A DNA stretch of 64,000 nucleotides from DATBAT01 sp963824805 (GCA_963824805.1 CAWGQZ010000061.1:1-64000), one strand, 5' to 3'. Numbered from the stretch's first letter, positions 38,941 through 48,391 are shown. The notes: generated by a model from the sequence alone, not told the origin. Made by a program: numbers and translations.

Positions 38941-40272
38941 TCAGTCTGCGCCTGAAACGGCGCTGCCCAGGTGGGACGAAGTCACCTCCCTTCTGTACCA
39001 ATCGACTTTGCGAGTCACGATCATGACAGCGGCCAGCACGACGAACAGAAGCAGAGAGCCCAGAACCAGGGCGTTGTCTTCGTTGATGAGCAGGCCGTAG
39101 ACAGCGGCATAGAAGGTGGAAAGCATCGCGCCGAAAGCGAGACCTCGGCTTATGCTCCGCAGCACGTAGCAAAGATAAAAGGACAGCAGTCCGATACAGG
39201 CGAGGCTGGAAAGTACATAGGCTAAGCCGAAGGCCATATGCTCGGAGAAGCTGACCAACAGCAGGAAAAAGATAGCCAATCCAAAACCGACGAACAGATA
39301 TTGCAGGGGGTGGATGCGCACTTCGGTGAGCATCTCGAAGAGAAAGAATCCGGCGAAACTCAGGGTCACGAACAGGATGCCATACTTGGTGGCGCGGTCA
39401 CTCAATTTATAAGGGTCAATTGGCGTCAACAGACGGATGTCTATGCTGTCGATGGCGCTTTCGGCGGTGTGCATTTGAATTTGCGTGCTGGTCGCAAGCG
39501 AAGGAATGTCCCAGGTGGCGCGGAAGCCGTTCTTGTTGAGCTCGCGGGCGCGCGGCAGAAATCTTCCCGCGAACAGGGGCGAGGGCCAGGAGGACGCCAT
39601 CTCCACATGGTTGAGGTCTCCAGCCGGGACTAGACTGAGTTGCTCGGTGCCGGCCAAATTGAGATCGACTGCAAACTCCACCCGTCCGCCCAGGTCGCGC
39701 ATTCCCTGGAGAGGTATTCGTAAGTTTGGGCGCCAGGGAAGATTGCAGTCACATCCTTGCAGGATGGGAGTCGCTTTTCCATTAATGGCTGCCTCTGGTA
39801 AGCTCACCAGCCCGCGGACATCGGCGACGAACAAGGCCAGGAACGGCTCTTCCCATTCCACACTGGAATCGGGTTTTGACGCCGGAACGTCGAACGCGCC
39901 TTTGAGTTGCATAGCTGAGGTGTAAACCGTCACCTTGTAGAGCCCGTGCCGGCGTTCTTCTGGTGACACTTTTCCCTTAACATCCAAGGTGCGAGGAAAC
40001 GCGGTCGCAGCCAAGGAGAGAACGTGTTCAACTTTCTTCTTTCCTCCTTTCCCGTCGTCTTCCGTGGTGATGCTGGTTTGTTTGTAAGGGCGAACCAGCA
40101 CGGGACCGATCACGCTTTGTTGTCCGGCAGTGCTCTCCTCGATGCTCTTGACGGCTTCTCGGCGATAGCGTTCGCGATCCCCAACCACGGCATTCACCAG
40201 CATCAGGGCAATCAGGATTACACCGGCGATTAGGCTGACTACCATCATCTTGGGTATGGCATTGTCTTTCAT
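38941..40272 (-). CDS. creD: CreD-family inner-membrane protein
   Basis: 443 residues from the ATG at 40272 with GGAGGAG before it. One N-terminal membrane helix is followed by a large periplasmic domain, then a cluster of five or so helices in the last third (YLFVGFGLAIFFLLLV and on). The family is named for E. coli CreD, which affects envelope integrity and colicin/beta-lactam responses. It is the last gene of a three-gene operon with a winged-helix regulator; a palindromic site lies 27 bases upstream of its start. Confidence 0.9.
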   Translation of the reverse strand: MKDNAIPKMMVVSLIAGVILIALMLVNAVVGDRERYRREAVKSIEESTAGQQSVIGPVLVRPYKQTSITTEDDGKGGKKKVEHVLSLAATAFPRTLDVKGKVSPEERRHGLYKVTVYTSAMQLKGAFDVPASKPDSSVEWEEPFLALFVADVRGLVSLPEAAINGKATPILQGCDCNLPWRPNLRIPLQGMRDLGGRVEFAVDLNLAGTEQLSLVPAGDLNHVEMASSWPSPLFAGRFLPRARELNKNGFRATWDIPSLATSTQIQMHTAESAIDSIDIRLLTPIDPYKLSDRATKYGILFVTLSFAGFFLFEMLTEVRIHPLQYLFVGFGLAIFFLLLVSFSEHMAFGLAYVLSSLACIGLLSFYLCYVLRSISRGLAFGAMLSTFYAAVYGLLINEDNALVLGSLLLFVVLAAVMIVTRKVDWYRREVTSSHLGSAVSGAD

Positions 40273-40298
40273 TGGTCTCCTCCAAGGCCTCGCCATCA

Positions 40299-40315
40299 AC
40301 TTTGCACTGCAAAGT
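40299..40315. promoter_or_regulatory. Palindromic operator upstream of creD
   Basis: ACTTTGCA-C-TGCAAAGT, a perfect 8-bp palindrome with one central base. It lies in the 58-base gap between the regulator and creD. The same site with one mismatch lies before the first gene of the operon (41341-41357). Confidence 0.65.
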
Positions 40316-40330
40316 GAGGAGGCAAATTTT

Positions 40331-40720
40331 TTAGGCTTCCGAGGCCGTCAGCTTCAGAAGCCCACTACGGGAAGTATCGGACTGTGTTACCTCGGCCGCG
40401 TCTTTCACGACCTGTTCCAGAGTCGCGAGATATTCGAGATAACGCCCACGTCCCGACGCCGTGATACGCGCGACCGTCTGCGGCCGATTGCGATCATGTC
40501 CTTTCACGATCTGCACAACTTTTTCTGCTTCGAGCACTCGCAGATGGCGGCTCAGATTCCCGTCGGTCAAGGAACAGAGTTGCTTGAGATCATTGAAGGG
40601 CAATCCTTTGGGATTGCTGATTAAAGAGGTAAGAACGCTGAGGCGCGCGCGCTCATGGATCACACGGTCGAGACCCTCATAGGCGAAGCGGCCACCGTTG
40701 GCGGGAGGCTTAGGCTTCAT
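40331..40720 (-). CDS. Winged-helix transcriptional regulator
   Basis: 129 residues. ATG 40720 has a GGAG site 7 bases before it; a GTG at 40735 is the alternative. It has an ArsR/MarR-like DNA-binding fold with a recognition region LTDGNLSRHLRVLEAEKVV and a wing after QIVKGHDRNRPQTVARI. No metal site is seen. The first codons overlap the end of the upstream membrane gene. It is the natural candidate to bind the two palindromes and to control its own operon. Confidence 0.82.
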   Translation of the reverse strand: MKPKPPANGGRFAYEGLDRVIHERARLSVLTSLISNPKGLPFNDLKQLCSLTDGNLSRHLRVLEAEKVVQIVKGHDRNRPQTVARITASGRGRYLEYLATLEQVVKDAAEVTQSDTSRSGLLKLTASEA

Positions 40721-41336
40721 TGTCGGCTCCGTCACCGGATCCTGGGGTAGCGACCAGGAGAATTGCAGCTGTGATCCACTGGCCTACACCGAAGGCCAGC
40801 CCCATGAGCTGCGGGGCGAGGGCGCGGCTGCTGCCCAGTGAAATGCAGGTAAGTCCGGTCATCAGGTACCAGGCGCCGACGGCAACCACCGGCCGCGGCA
40901 AAAAGCGGCAAGAAGAAAAAACACCGATGCTGAAGATGATCTGCCACAACCCCGGTAGCATCCAGCACGAAGCCGGGACGTAGTGCACCAAGACGATGGT
41001 CAAGAGCGCGCCTGCCACGAGTGATGGCAGAAACTGCTCAACCGCGGTGCGCAACATCTCATTCGACAGGCCGGAATGCAGGCGGCGGGTGCGTGTATAC
41101 ATCTGCGCACCGGTCAAGGCGGCGGAGACAATGGCGGCGCCCATCCAGACGCAAAGGTAAGTGTCCAAATGGTGCTGTGGATCGCGCACCCAAAATGCTT
41201 GAGCGCCCGCAGCCACGAACGCAAAGATACCGGTGGTGGCCAGCGTGGCGGGGCCATATCCACGAAACTGGGTGCTGCGCGCCATTTCGCGCCGTATGGT
41301 GCTGATGTCACCCAGCGCTTTTTGGAGATCGTGCAT
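40710..41336 (-). CDS. Multi-pass membrane protein of unknown function, first gene of creD operon
   Basis: 208 residues from the ATG at 41336 (MHDLQKALGD). A short polar N-terminus is followed by four to six membrane helices (ATLATTGIFAFVAAGAQAF and others). The longer frame to 41546 runs through the promoter and is not used. No ribosome site precedes the ATG; from the promoter position the transcript would be nearly leaderless. Confidence 0.75.
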   Translation of the reverse strand: MHDLQKALGDISTIRREMARSTQFRGYGPATLATTGIFAFVAAGAQAFWVRDPQHHLDTYLCVWMGAAIVSAALTGAQMYTRTRRLHSGLSNEMLRTAVEQFLPSLVAGALLTIVLVHYVPASCWMLPGLWQIIFSIGVFSSCRFLPRPVVAVGAWYLMTGLTCISLGSSRALAPQLMGLAFGVGQWITAAILLVATPGSGDGADNEA

Positions 41337-41340
41337 AATT

Positions 41341-41381
41341 ACTTTACAGTGCAAAGTAAAGGATGGCCTGGGCGTTGTCAA
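41341..41381 (-). promoter_or_regulatory. Sigma-70 promoter with overlapping palindromic operator
   Basis: On the minus strand TTGACA (41376-41381) and TACTTT (41353-41358) are 17 bases apart. The operator ACTTTACA-G-TGCAAAGT (41341-41357; extended TTACTTTACA...GTAA) covers the -10 box and the start of transcription. Binding there would block RNA polymerase, which points to repression by the winged-helix protein. Confidence 0.7.
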
Positions 41382-41523
41382 GACTGTTGTGGAAGGCAGG
41401 ATCCCTTGACTCGCTAGCACGGCGATGGCTTCAGTCAGGATGAAAGGGTGGGGCCCATGACGAATGGGGTCGCCGTGTCGGCCAGCCTCCGTTCGCATAG
41501 AATGTACTGGAGAGGAACGTTCT

Positions 41524-42264
41524 ATGGCATTGATGCGAACTTCCAACCCCGCGCTTGGCGACGACGCATTTCGCGCAACTGGAACCGGTTACGGCGAGCC
41601 CATGACGATTTCCGGTGCCGTGAACAAGACCGGAATCCTGCTGATCTGCGCAGTCGCTACCTCCATCTGGAGTTGGAACCGCTTCCTGGATTCTCCTCAG
41701 ACCGCGCTTCCTCTGTTGGCGATTGGCGGCATCGGCGGCTTCATCGTTGCTCTGGTCACCATCTTCAAGAAGGAGTGGTCGCCCATGACCGCTCCCCTGT
41801 ACGCCCTGCTCGAAGGCCTTGTCATGGGCAGCGTCTCGGCCATGTATGAGATGCGTTTGCACGGTATCGTCATTCAGGCAGTGGGCCTGACCTTCGGCGT
41901 GCTTTTCGCTCTCCTGCTGGCTTACCGGTCCGGGCTAATCCGTGCCACCGAAAACTTCAAACTGGGGATCGTCGCAGCCACCGGCGGCATTGCGCTTTTC
42001 TATCTGGTGCAGTTTGCCCTTGGTTTCTTCGGAATCCACTTTGCAGCCGTAAACGGCAGCGGCACAATCGGCATCGGCTTCAGTTTGTTCGTGGTGGTGA
42101 TTGCGGCATTGAATCTGGTTTTGGATTTCGACTTCATCGAGCGTGGCGCCGAGGCCCGGGCTCCCAAATATATGGAGTGGTACGCCGCATTCGGCCTGAT
42201 GGTGACTTTGATTTGGCTCTATCTGGAGATACTACGGCTTCTGAGTAAGACTCGGCGTCGGTAA
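41524..42264 (+). CDS. Bax inhibitor-1/YccA-family membrane protein
   Basis: 246 residues. ATG 41524 with GAGG about 8 bases upstream. Seven hydrophobic segments and late FIERGAEARAPKYMEWYAAFGLMVTLIWLYLE match the YccA/YbhL group. The role in bacteria is not settled. It diverges from the creD operon. Confidence 0.85.
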   Translation: MALMRTSNPALGDDAFRATGTGYGEPMTISGAVNKTGILLICAVATSIWSWNRFLDSPQTALPLLAIGGIGGFIVALVTIFKKEWSPMTAPLYALLEGLVMGSVSAMYEMRLHGIVIQAVGLTFGVLFALLLAYRSGLIRATENFKLGIVAATGGIALFYLVQFALGFFGIHFAAVNGSGTIGIGFSLFVVVIAALNLVLDFDFIERGAEARAPKYMEWYAAFGLMVTLIWLYLEILRLLSKTRRR

Positions 42265-42396
42265 TCTGTCTACTCGGATGTAGGATCGACCACGAAAGCG
42301 GCCTGTATCAAAGCGCGGTAAACCGAAATTGTCCGAACGTATTGGCAGCGATCAAGGTTTCTGTATGAAGGATAGCTTGTCGAAATTGGCACACCT

Positions 42397-42744
42397 ATGT
42401 TGAAAGCTCTGTTTCACTGGATACTGAATGCCCTGGCAATCTTGCTGGTCTCCCGTCTTGTGCCCGGCTTCGAGGTCAGCGGCTTCGGTTCAGCGCTGAT
42501 AGCCGCCCTCGTCATTGGCCTCATCAATGCCACCATCGGATTCTTTCTCAAGGTTGTGACGTTCCCGCTGACCGTCCTCACCCTGGGAATATTCTGGTTG
42601 ATCATCAACGCCATCATGCTGGAACTGGCGTCCGTGTTTGTTCCCGGCTTCAAAATTCTGAGCTTCGGCGCGGCATTTTGGGGAGCCATTGTCCTTAGTT
42701 TGATCAACATGGTGTTTCGTGCCCTCACCACAGATCGCAAATAG
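42397..42744 (+). CDS. Phage_holin_4_2-like (PF04020) small membrane protein
   Basis: 115 residues with four hydrophobic segments. ILNALAILLVSRLVPGFEVSGF and the repeat-like VPGFKILSFGAAFWGAIVLSLIN match this common family. Despite the name, these are usually ordinary chromosomal genes. No phage genes are nearby. Confidence 0.85.
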   Translation: MLKALFHWILNALAILLVSRLVPGFEVSGFGSALIAALVIGLINATIGFFLKVVTFPLTVLTLGIFWLIINAIMLELASVFVPGFKILSFGAAFWGAIVLSLINMVFRALTTDRK

Positions 42745-42863
42745 CGGCATTGTTGCGACGGTTTTATGTACTGATTCATGACAGTCATCACATTTTCTGT
42801 CAGCACACTACGTTCCGCACGGAACATTTCATTCATTCTGATTTTTCTCAAGGACGTAGCCGC

Positions 42864-43562
42864 ATGAACGTGCCTCAGCCCAGATTGTCGCCCATTCCTG
42901 CAGGCTGGTTTCAGATGGGCTCCGAGGCAGGCCAGGACAATGAGCGTCCCGTGCACCGCGCATGGGTCGACGCCTTCCTGCTGGCCGCTTGTCAGGTTAC
43001 CAACGCCGACTACGCCTTCTATATGGAGGCGACAGACGCGCCGTGCCCTCCAACCTGGGATGACCATAACCTCAACCATCCCCAGCAGCCAGTGGTATCG
43101 GTGTCATGGTTTGAGGCTCTGAAGTATTGCGAGTGGCTGACCGCTACCAGTTCCCGTCAGTTTCGTCTGCCCACCGAGGCGGAGTGGGAGCGTGCTGCTC
43201 GCGGCGGCGTGGAGGGTAAGCTCTTTGCTTGGGGAGACGACCTGCCGCAGTCGAGGCCCGACTACCAACGGCGCTGGAGGACAGGCCCTGAGCCTGTGGC
43301 CACGCAACCGCCGAACCCATACGGCCTGTACGACATTTCGGAGAACGTCCACGAGTGGTGCAGCGACTGGTTTCAAGCTGACTACTACACGGACTCTCCG
43401 GAGAGGAATCCGAAGGGGCCCGATACAGGCGAGCGCAAATCGTCGCGTGGAGGCTCGTGGCGGCACCACATCAAGATCACCCGCTGCGCTGCCCGGGCGA
43501 GTATCCCTCCTGCCTTCCAATATGCTGATTATGGATTTCGAGTCGCTTGCGATTTAATTTAG
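42864..43562 (+). CDS. SUMF1/FGE-like domain protein, catalytic cysteines absent
   Basis: 232 residues from the ATG with AAGGA 10 bases before it. The FGE-sulfatase fold is clear: FQMGSEAGQDNERPVHRAWV, PVVSVSWFEALKYCEW, RLPTEAEWERAARGG, NVHEWCSDWF and a late GFR. The pair of cysteines used by true formylglycine enzymes is missing (RGGSWRHHIKITRCAAR has one). It is therefore probably not a sulfatase activator. It overlaps the converging ThiE gene by 9 bases. Confidence 0.82.
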   Translation: MNVPQPRLSPIPAGWFQMGSEAGQDNERPVHRAWVDAFLLAACQVTNADYAFYMEATDAPCPPTWDDHNLNHPQQPVVSVSWFEALKYCEWLTATSSRQFRLPTEAEWERAARGGVEGKLFAWGDDLPQSRPDYQRRWRTGPEPVATQPPNPYGLYDISENVHEWCSDWFQADYYTDSPERNPKGPDTGERKSSRGGSWRHHIKITRCAARASIPPAFQYADYGFRVACDLI

Positions 43563-44153
43563 ATTGCGCAACGCGGCGACAATCTGCGCCACATTATTTT
43601 CCTGAAATAATCGGATGCCTGCGATGCCCACTGCTCCGGCGTCGAGGCAGGAGAGTGCATTTGCCAGCGTCACCCCTCCCAATGCGAGGACAGGAATCGA
43701 ACTCTTGCAAACGGATTCCAAGCGAGCCAGTCCGATCGGCGCTGTATCTCCTTTTTCAAAGACCGGGCCGAACACTGCGAAGTCGGCGCCTTCCGCCGCA
43801 GCGCGACTGACCTCGTCCTTGTCGTGACACGAGACCCCTATGACCGGGGACCCGCGGCCGCGCCAGATCCCCCGCACCTCGCGCGGCGAGATTTCACCTG
43901 CGGGCAAGTGAACTCCTTGCGCTCCCGCTGCCATCGCTACGTCTGCGCGAGTGTTGATCAGAATTTGCGTTTTTAGATTATTAGCTAGTAGGACCTGGTT
44001 CTCAGTTCTCAGGGCTAGTTCTTCCAGGGCACGGGCAGACAGATCTTTCTCGCGGAGTTGAATGTAGTCGACACCGGCGGCGATTGCTTCAGAGATTTTG
44101 GAGAGTATATCTCCAGCGAACTGGCGGCGATCGGTGATGTAGTACAGGATCAC
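43554..44153 (-). CDS. thiE: Thiamine-phosphate synthase
   Basis: 199 residues of the ThiE/TenI (beta/alpha)8 barrel. It has YIQLREKDLSA, ILINTRADVA, GVHLPAGEISP, GVSCHDKDEV, FGPVFEKG and LALGGVTLAN. The enzyme joins the thiazole and pyrimidine halves of thiamine phosphate. TenI is an alternative name for similar proteins. GTG start overlaps the LOG gene's TAG in TAGTG. Confidence 0.85.
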   Translation of the reverse strand: MILYYITDRRQFAGDILSKISEAIAAGVDYIQLREKDLSARALEELALRTENQVLLANNLKTQILINTRADVAMAAGAQGVHLPAGEISPREVRGIWRGRGSPVIGVSCHDKDEVSRAAAEGADFAVFGPVFEKGDTAPIGLARLESVCKSSIPVLALGGVTLANALSCLDAGAVGIAGIRLFQENNVAQIVAALRNLN

Positions 44154-45007
44154 TAGGGATTGGTCTTAGCGATCTCGGGCACGACTTCGCCGCGCTTGGG
44201 CTGAGGCGTCAGGTGATGGCGGGTGAGTCCGTCTTTAAGCACTTCGAAACCTTCTTCGGGAGAGTCCACGAAGCGAATCAGGTCGATGTCTTTGGGAGAG
44301 ATGACTCCGGAATCGATCATCAGCTGAAAGTTAATCAACCTCTTCCAATACTCGCTACCGTAGATCACGACCAGGATTTTTTTGGCCAGCTTTTCGGTCT
44401 GCGCCAGAGTCAATATCTCGAACAGCTCGTCGAACGTTCCAAAGCCGCCAGGGAAAATCACCAGGGCTTTGGCGAGATAGGCAAACCAGAACTTCCGCAT
44501 GAAGAAGTAATGGAATTCAAAATTCAGCGACGGCGAAATGTAGGGATTGGGCGACTGCTCAAAAGGCAAATTGATGTTCAATCCGATGGATTTCCCGCCC
44601 GCATCCAGCGCTCCCAGGTTGGCCGCTTCCATAATGCCGGGGCCGCCGCCTGTGGTGACCACGAAGCGGTGCCGCTTAGCCGGGATATTTAACGACCATT
44701 CGGTGAGCAAGAAAGCGAGGCGGCGCGCGTCTTCGTAATAACGGGCCATGTCGACTGCAGCCAGCGCCCGGTTGCGTAATTCTTCCTGTGCCTCGTGCAG
44801 GTTTCGGAGGTTCTCCTGGGCACCGGTCAGGCTGTGAAATCGGGCCGAGCCAAAAAAGACGACCGTGTCCTGGATCTGCTCGCGACGGAACCGGGCCAGC
44901 GGTTCCATGTACTCAGAAAGCACCCGGATAATGCGCCCATCGGGGCTGTTGAGAAATGGCTCATTCTGATAGGCAAGTGGGGCGGAAGGAGGCTTCTTGT
45001 CGCTCAT
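44153..45007 (-). CDS. LOG-family (TIGR00730) nucleotide-binding protein
   Basis: 284 residues with a Rossmann fold. VVFFGSARFHS opens the domain, TTGGGPGIMEAAN is the nucleotide loop and PGGFGTFDELFEILT carries the PGGxGTxxE signature of cytokinin-activating LOG and lysine-decarboxylase-like proteins. The long N- and C-terminal extensions are typical of the bacterial relatives. Coupled to thiE through an overlapping codon. Confidence 0.88.
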   Translation of the reverse strand: MSDKKPPSAPLAYQNEPFLNSPDGRIIRVLSEYMEPLARFRREQIQDTVVFFGSARFHSLTGAQENLRNLHEAQEELRNRALAAVDMARYYEDARRLAFLLTEWSLNIPAKRHRFVVTTGGGPGIMEAANLGALDAGGKSIGLNINLPFEQSPNPYISPSLNFEFHYFFMRKFWFAYLAKALVIFPGGFGTFDELFEILTLAQTEKLAKKILVVIYGSEYWKRLINFQLMIDSGVISPKDIDLIRFVDSPEEGFEVLKDGLTRHHLTPQPKRGEVVPEIAKTNP

Positions 45008-45023
45008 GAATTCGGAGTCTCGC

Positions 45024-45386
45024 TTAATCAGCGTGCGGCGGCCGGTGCTCGTTGTAGTGTACGGCTTCCCAGAAGCCGACCCAGATGTCGAGAATTCCCA
45101 ATCCGCTGCACAGGCCGCGGAAAAATCCGCTGGCGACTGCGGGCCGCAGGTCGGGGAAACGTTGGAGAAGATAGTTGTCGGTCCATTCCGGCCGCCAGGG
45201 CAACAGGATCAGCAGGACACCGGTAGTTGCGCAGACAAAGACGAAGGTGAGAACCGAGATGCGGTGCAGCCACAGGTCAGCGCCGTGGCGAAGCTGCGGT
45301 TGGTTGTTTACCGATCGCTTGGTTTCGAATGGCGCCGAAGAAGTCGCCGGCAAGGATGTCTGCGGGTCGGTACTCACGCGGCGCAC
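45024..45386 (-). CDS. Small membrane protein, uncharacterised
   Basis: 120 residues. A polar N-terminus is followed by a membrane helix (ISVLTFVFVCATTGVLLILL) and a second hydrophobic stretch near FFRGLCSGLGILDIWVGF. Lies between LOG and the TPR gene, all on the minus strand. I do not recognise the family. Confidence 0.65.
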   Translation of the reverse strand: MRRVSTDPQTSLPATSSAPFETKRSVNNQPQLRHGADLWLHRISVLTFVFVCATTGVLLILLPWRPEWTDNYLLQRFPDLRPAVASGFFRGLCSGLGILDIWVGFWEAVHYNEHRPPHAD

Positions 45387-45421
45387 GTCCCCGCAGTCAA
45401 GAGAAGAGCCATTCGGACATT

Positions 45422-48391
45422 CTACGACTTGAGGGCCTTTATGCGCTCGGCTACGTCGCGATAGTCGATGTTGCTGCCGTAGACTTCCATGAAATGTTTG
45501 AGTGCCAGCGGCTTGTTTTGTCCGGCTTCGTATGCCGATCCCAGTTCGTAGTGTAGAGCGGTGCAGGTATCACCGTCGATGCCAGGAAGCGCGAGAGCCT
45601 TTTCGTACCAGCGAATCGCCGCCTCAGGGATGCCCTTATCAAGGAAGCACTGCGCGAGCCAAGTATAAGCCTGCATGAGATGAGGGAACGGATTCCCACG
45701 TTCAACAGCCTGGCAAACCTTTTGCAATTCGCTGATCGCTTCATCGAGCAGACCCATTTCGCGGAACGCCACGCCCAGGTTGTAGTGAGTCTCCGGATCT
45801 TCCGTGGCAACGTTGGTATCGGTTTCTAGATCCTGTTTTAGCTCCGAGAACATGTCGGAGATATCGACGCCCGGTCCGGCGGGGGCCGCAAGCGGCTTAG
45901 AAGGAACCAGAGGCCGCGGTTGTGCTGAAAACGAACTCGGAACAGGAAGTGGATCCATCGCCGGCGCCGGAGCTGCAGCCGAGCCCGCTGTGCGGATAGG
46001 CGCAGGTTGTGGCTTAATGTCGAGCTGGGGAGAGCCCGCATCTCCCAGGAAGGAATCCGAAAGCGAGCTTTCGAGGTCTGCCACCAGGTCGTCGAGCCCG
46101 CCCGTAGAAGCTGTTGGTTGCGCGGGCGCATGGGCAGTCAGTTCAGCACGTTGCGAACCCATGCCCGAGACATAGTCGTTCAAGCTCGATGGCGGGATTT
46201 GCGTCTGCGGGAACGGAACAGGTGAATCGAGGTCTGAAATTACTTCGATCTCGTCGAGAGAAATACTTTCTTTGGCGGCGGGCTTGGATTTCGGCGAAGC
46301 GGCTTCGATCTGACGGCGCAGATCTGAAAGGATTGCAGGATCAGCCTTCAGCTTTTCAAGCTTGCGCAATCCATCCTGAGCCTGGTCGATCATCGACTGC
46401 GAGAGGTAGAAGCGAACCTCTTCAACAGTTTCCGAGATGGTCTCGGCATCGATCTCCGCCACCGGCTTGGGGACCAGTCCTGCGGTTCTTGCTTTGGGTA
46501 CCGGCGCGGTATCGGTGATCTCGACATCCCATTCTTCCGAAAGGTCGATTTCAGCGGTCGATTTTTTCGCAGCGGGCGCTTCGGTCTTGAGCGGTGCAGG
46601 CTCTTCCGCTGGCTTTTGCGGTGCCAGGGCCGGTGCATGCCAGAACAGGCCCGCCGGCTTAGCCGGTGCTGCAGGTTCCTCGAGTGCGAATGAACTCGAG
46701 CGGCTCACACCCGACTCCAAAGACTGTTCAAGAGCGGGAGACAATGCCGGGGTGAAAGGTGCTTCGCCGAAGCCTTCTACTTTGGTTTCAGACGAGCGGT
46801 TCTCATACTTGGCCGCGAGTTCGCCATAACGGCTTGCTTCCTCGGGATATCCGGCATCGTGATAAATGCCTTCCAGGGTGCGGGCGCAAACGGCCGCTTC
46901 TGCAAATCGTCCAGCGCGGGTGTGCAATGATGCTAAGCGCTGATTGATGCGCTGATCTTTCGGAGCCTTGGGTAAAGCTGCGAGCATGGGCTCGAGAGCC
47001 TTCTCCGGCATGTTGTAGGAGATGAACAGCTCGGCGTCGGTAATTGCAGACCGGACCGCCAATGCAACATCGTCGGGATAGCGCTGCTCGAGGAATGGAG
47101 CACTGGCCTCAATTTCTTCGACCAAAGCCGTTCCCTCTTCGGGAGTAATGAGGCGCGAAGCTTCGCTGCCGCCCAGCCGGGCGACAACCTGCTGATAGTT
47201 GCGGGCGTGAATCTGGTTCTGCGGTTCCAGCTGCGTGAGCTTCAGATAGTATTCGCGGGCTTTCTCAAGCTGCCCGGACTGAACGTAGCCATGCGCCAGT
47301 AATTCGTACACCTCGGTGTGATGGGTGTTTTCCCCTGCTTTCTTCAAAAGCCCAAGCAGAGTTTCCAGGGCCGCGGTGTTATCGCGAACATGGCCAATCA
47401 TGCCGTGCAGCGTCTCCAGAATTCTGGCAGAGTCCGCGCCTAGCAACCGATCGGAATACTGCGAATAGACATTGAGCGCATCTTCGAAGCGATTGGCTTG
47501 GATCAAAGCATCGGCGTAGGCGGTGATCGCGGTGGAATCGTTGTGGACCGTGATCAACTTCGCCGCGAGGTTAGCCGCTTCTGGCAGACGTCCGGTCTTG
47601 ATGTAAGCCTGGAACAGAATATTGAGCCCGTCCGGCTGGTTGTCGATGTCGGCAACTTGCTCCAGGGTTTGGATCGCGGCTGATAGATCTCCGGAGTCGT
47701 AGGCAAGACGGCCGCGTAGCAGCAATGCTGTACTGTTGGAAGGATCGAGCGCCAGCATACGCTGCACGATTTCGCCGGCCGCTCCCAACGAACCACGCGC
47801 CCGCAAACTTTCCGCGGCGTTGGCGAATATGTCCCAGGCTTCCTTCTTTTTGTTCAGGCGAATGTAAACTTCCGCCAGCCGGGTACGCATGGCGACGTTC
47901 TCGGGATCCATTTCCAGGGTTTTCTGGAAAATGCGGACCGCCTGTTCAAGTTCTCCGGCGCGAAGAAATTCCTCCGCAACCTGCAGGTACTGGGCCCGGG
48001 CATCGTTGAACAAGCCCTGTTGGGTGAAGAGCTCAGCCAACCGCAATACGCAATCGACCGAAGGCTTGAGCTTGCTGAGCTTCTTGTACATCGCGATCGC
48101 CTTCACCGTGAAACCCTGGGCGGCGTAGGCGTCGCCAACATTCTTGAAGCATTGGAGGGCTTTATCGGTCTGGCCCAGACGAGAGTAGAGATCGCCGACG
48201 GTGTTCATCACCGTAAGGTCCTTGGGGTCAGCCTTCAGGACTTTCTCGTACTCATTGATGGCGTTCTGCAGCTTGCCCTGCTGGACATTCTTCTCCGCAG
48301 TGCCGAGAGCCTTCTGTTTGTTGAATCCGAAACCAAACGCCATATAGGGACCGACTCCGAGCTTCGTTTTCTCAGTTTTTACGAAGAGCAT
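45422..48391 (-). CDS. Large TPR protein
   Basis: 989 residues. The start is 48391 (AAGAGGGCA before ATG); an ATG at 48343 that begins MAFGFGFNKQK is an alternative. About 15 TPR units fill the first 500 residues. A low-complexity Pro/Ala/Glu linker (about 520-860) follows, and the end has more TPRs (about 885-989). No signal peptide is seen, so it is probably cytoplasmic. Its function is unknown. The gene is unusually large for its surroundings. Confidence 0.85.
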   Translation of the reverse strand: MLFVKTEKTKLGVGPYMAFGFGFNKQKALGTAEKNVQQGKLQNAINEYEKVLKADPKDLTVMNTVGDLYSRLGQTDKALQCFKNVGDAYAAQGFTVKAIAMYKKLSKLKPSVDCVLRLAELFTQQGLFNDARAQYLQVAEEFLRAGELEQAVRIFQKTLEMDPENVAMRTRLAEVYIRLNKKKEAWDIFANAAESLRARGSLGAAGEIVQRMLALDPSNSTALLLRGRLAYDSGDLSAAIQTLEQVADIDNQPDGLNILFQAYIKTGRLPEAANLAAKLITVHNDSTAITAYADALIQANRFEDALNVYSQYSDRLLGADSARILETLHGMIGHVRDNTAALETLLGLLKKAGENTHHTEVYELLAHGYVQSGQLEKAREYYLKLTQLEPQNQIHARNYQQVVARLGGSEASRLITPEEGTALVEEIEASAPFLEQRYPDDVALAVRSAITDAELFISYNMPEKALEPMLAALPKAPKDQRINQRLASLHTRAGRFAEAAVCARTLEGIYHDAGYPEEASRYGELAAKYENRSSETKVEGFGEAPFTPALSPALEQSLESGVSRSSSFALEEPAAPAKPAGLFWHAPALAPQKPAEEPAPLKTEAPAAKKSTAEIDLSEEWDVEITDTAPVPKARTAGLVPKPVAEIDAETISETVEEVRFYLSQSMIDQAQDGLRKLEKLKADPAILSDLRRQIEAASPKSKPAAKESISLDEIEVISDLDSPVPFPQTQIPPSSLNDYVSGMGSQRAELTAHAPAQPTASTGGLDDLVADLESSLSDSFLGDAGSPQLDIKPQPAPIRTAGSAAAPAPAMDPLPVPSSFSAQPRPLVPSKPLAAPAGPGVDISDMFSELKQDLETDTNVATEDPETHYNLGVAFREMGLLDEAISELQKVCQAVERGNPFPHLMQAYTWLAQCFLDKGIPEAAIRWYEKALALPGIDGDTCTALHYELGSAYEAGQNKPLALKHFMEVYGSNIDYRDVAERIKALKS

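Noticed and set aside
41336..41546. N-terminal extension of the first creD-operon gene
   Set aside because: It would run across the promoter and operator; the conserved-looking start is at 41336.
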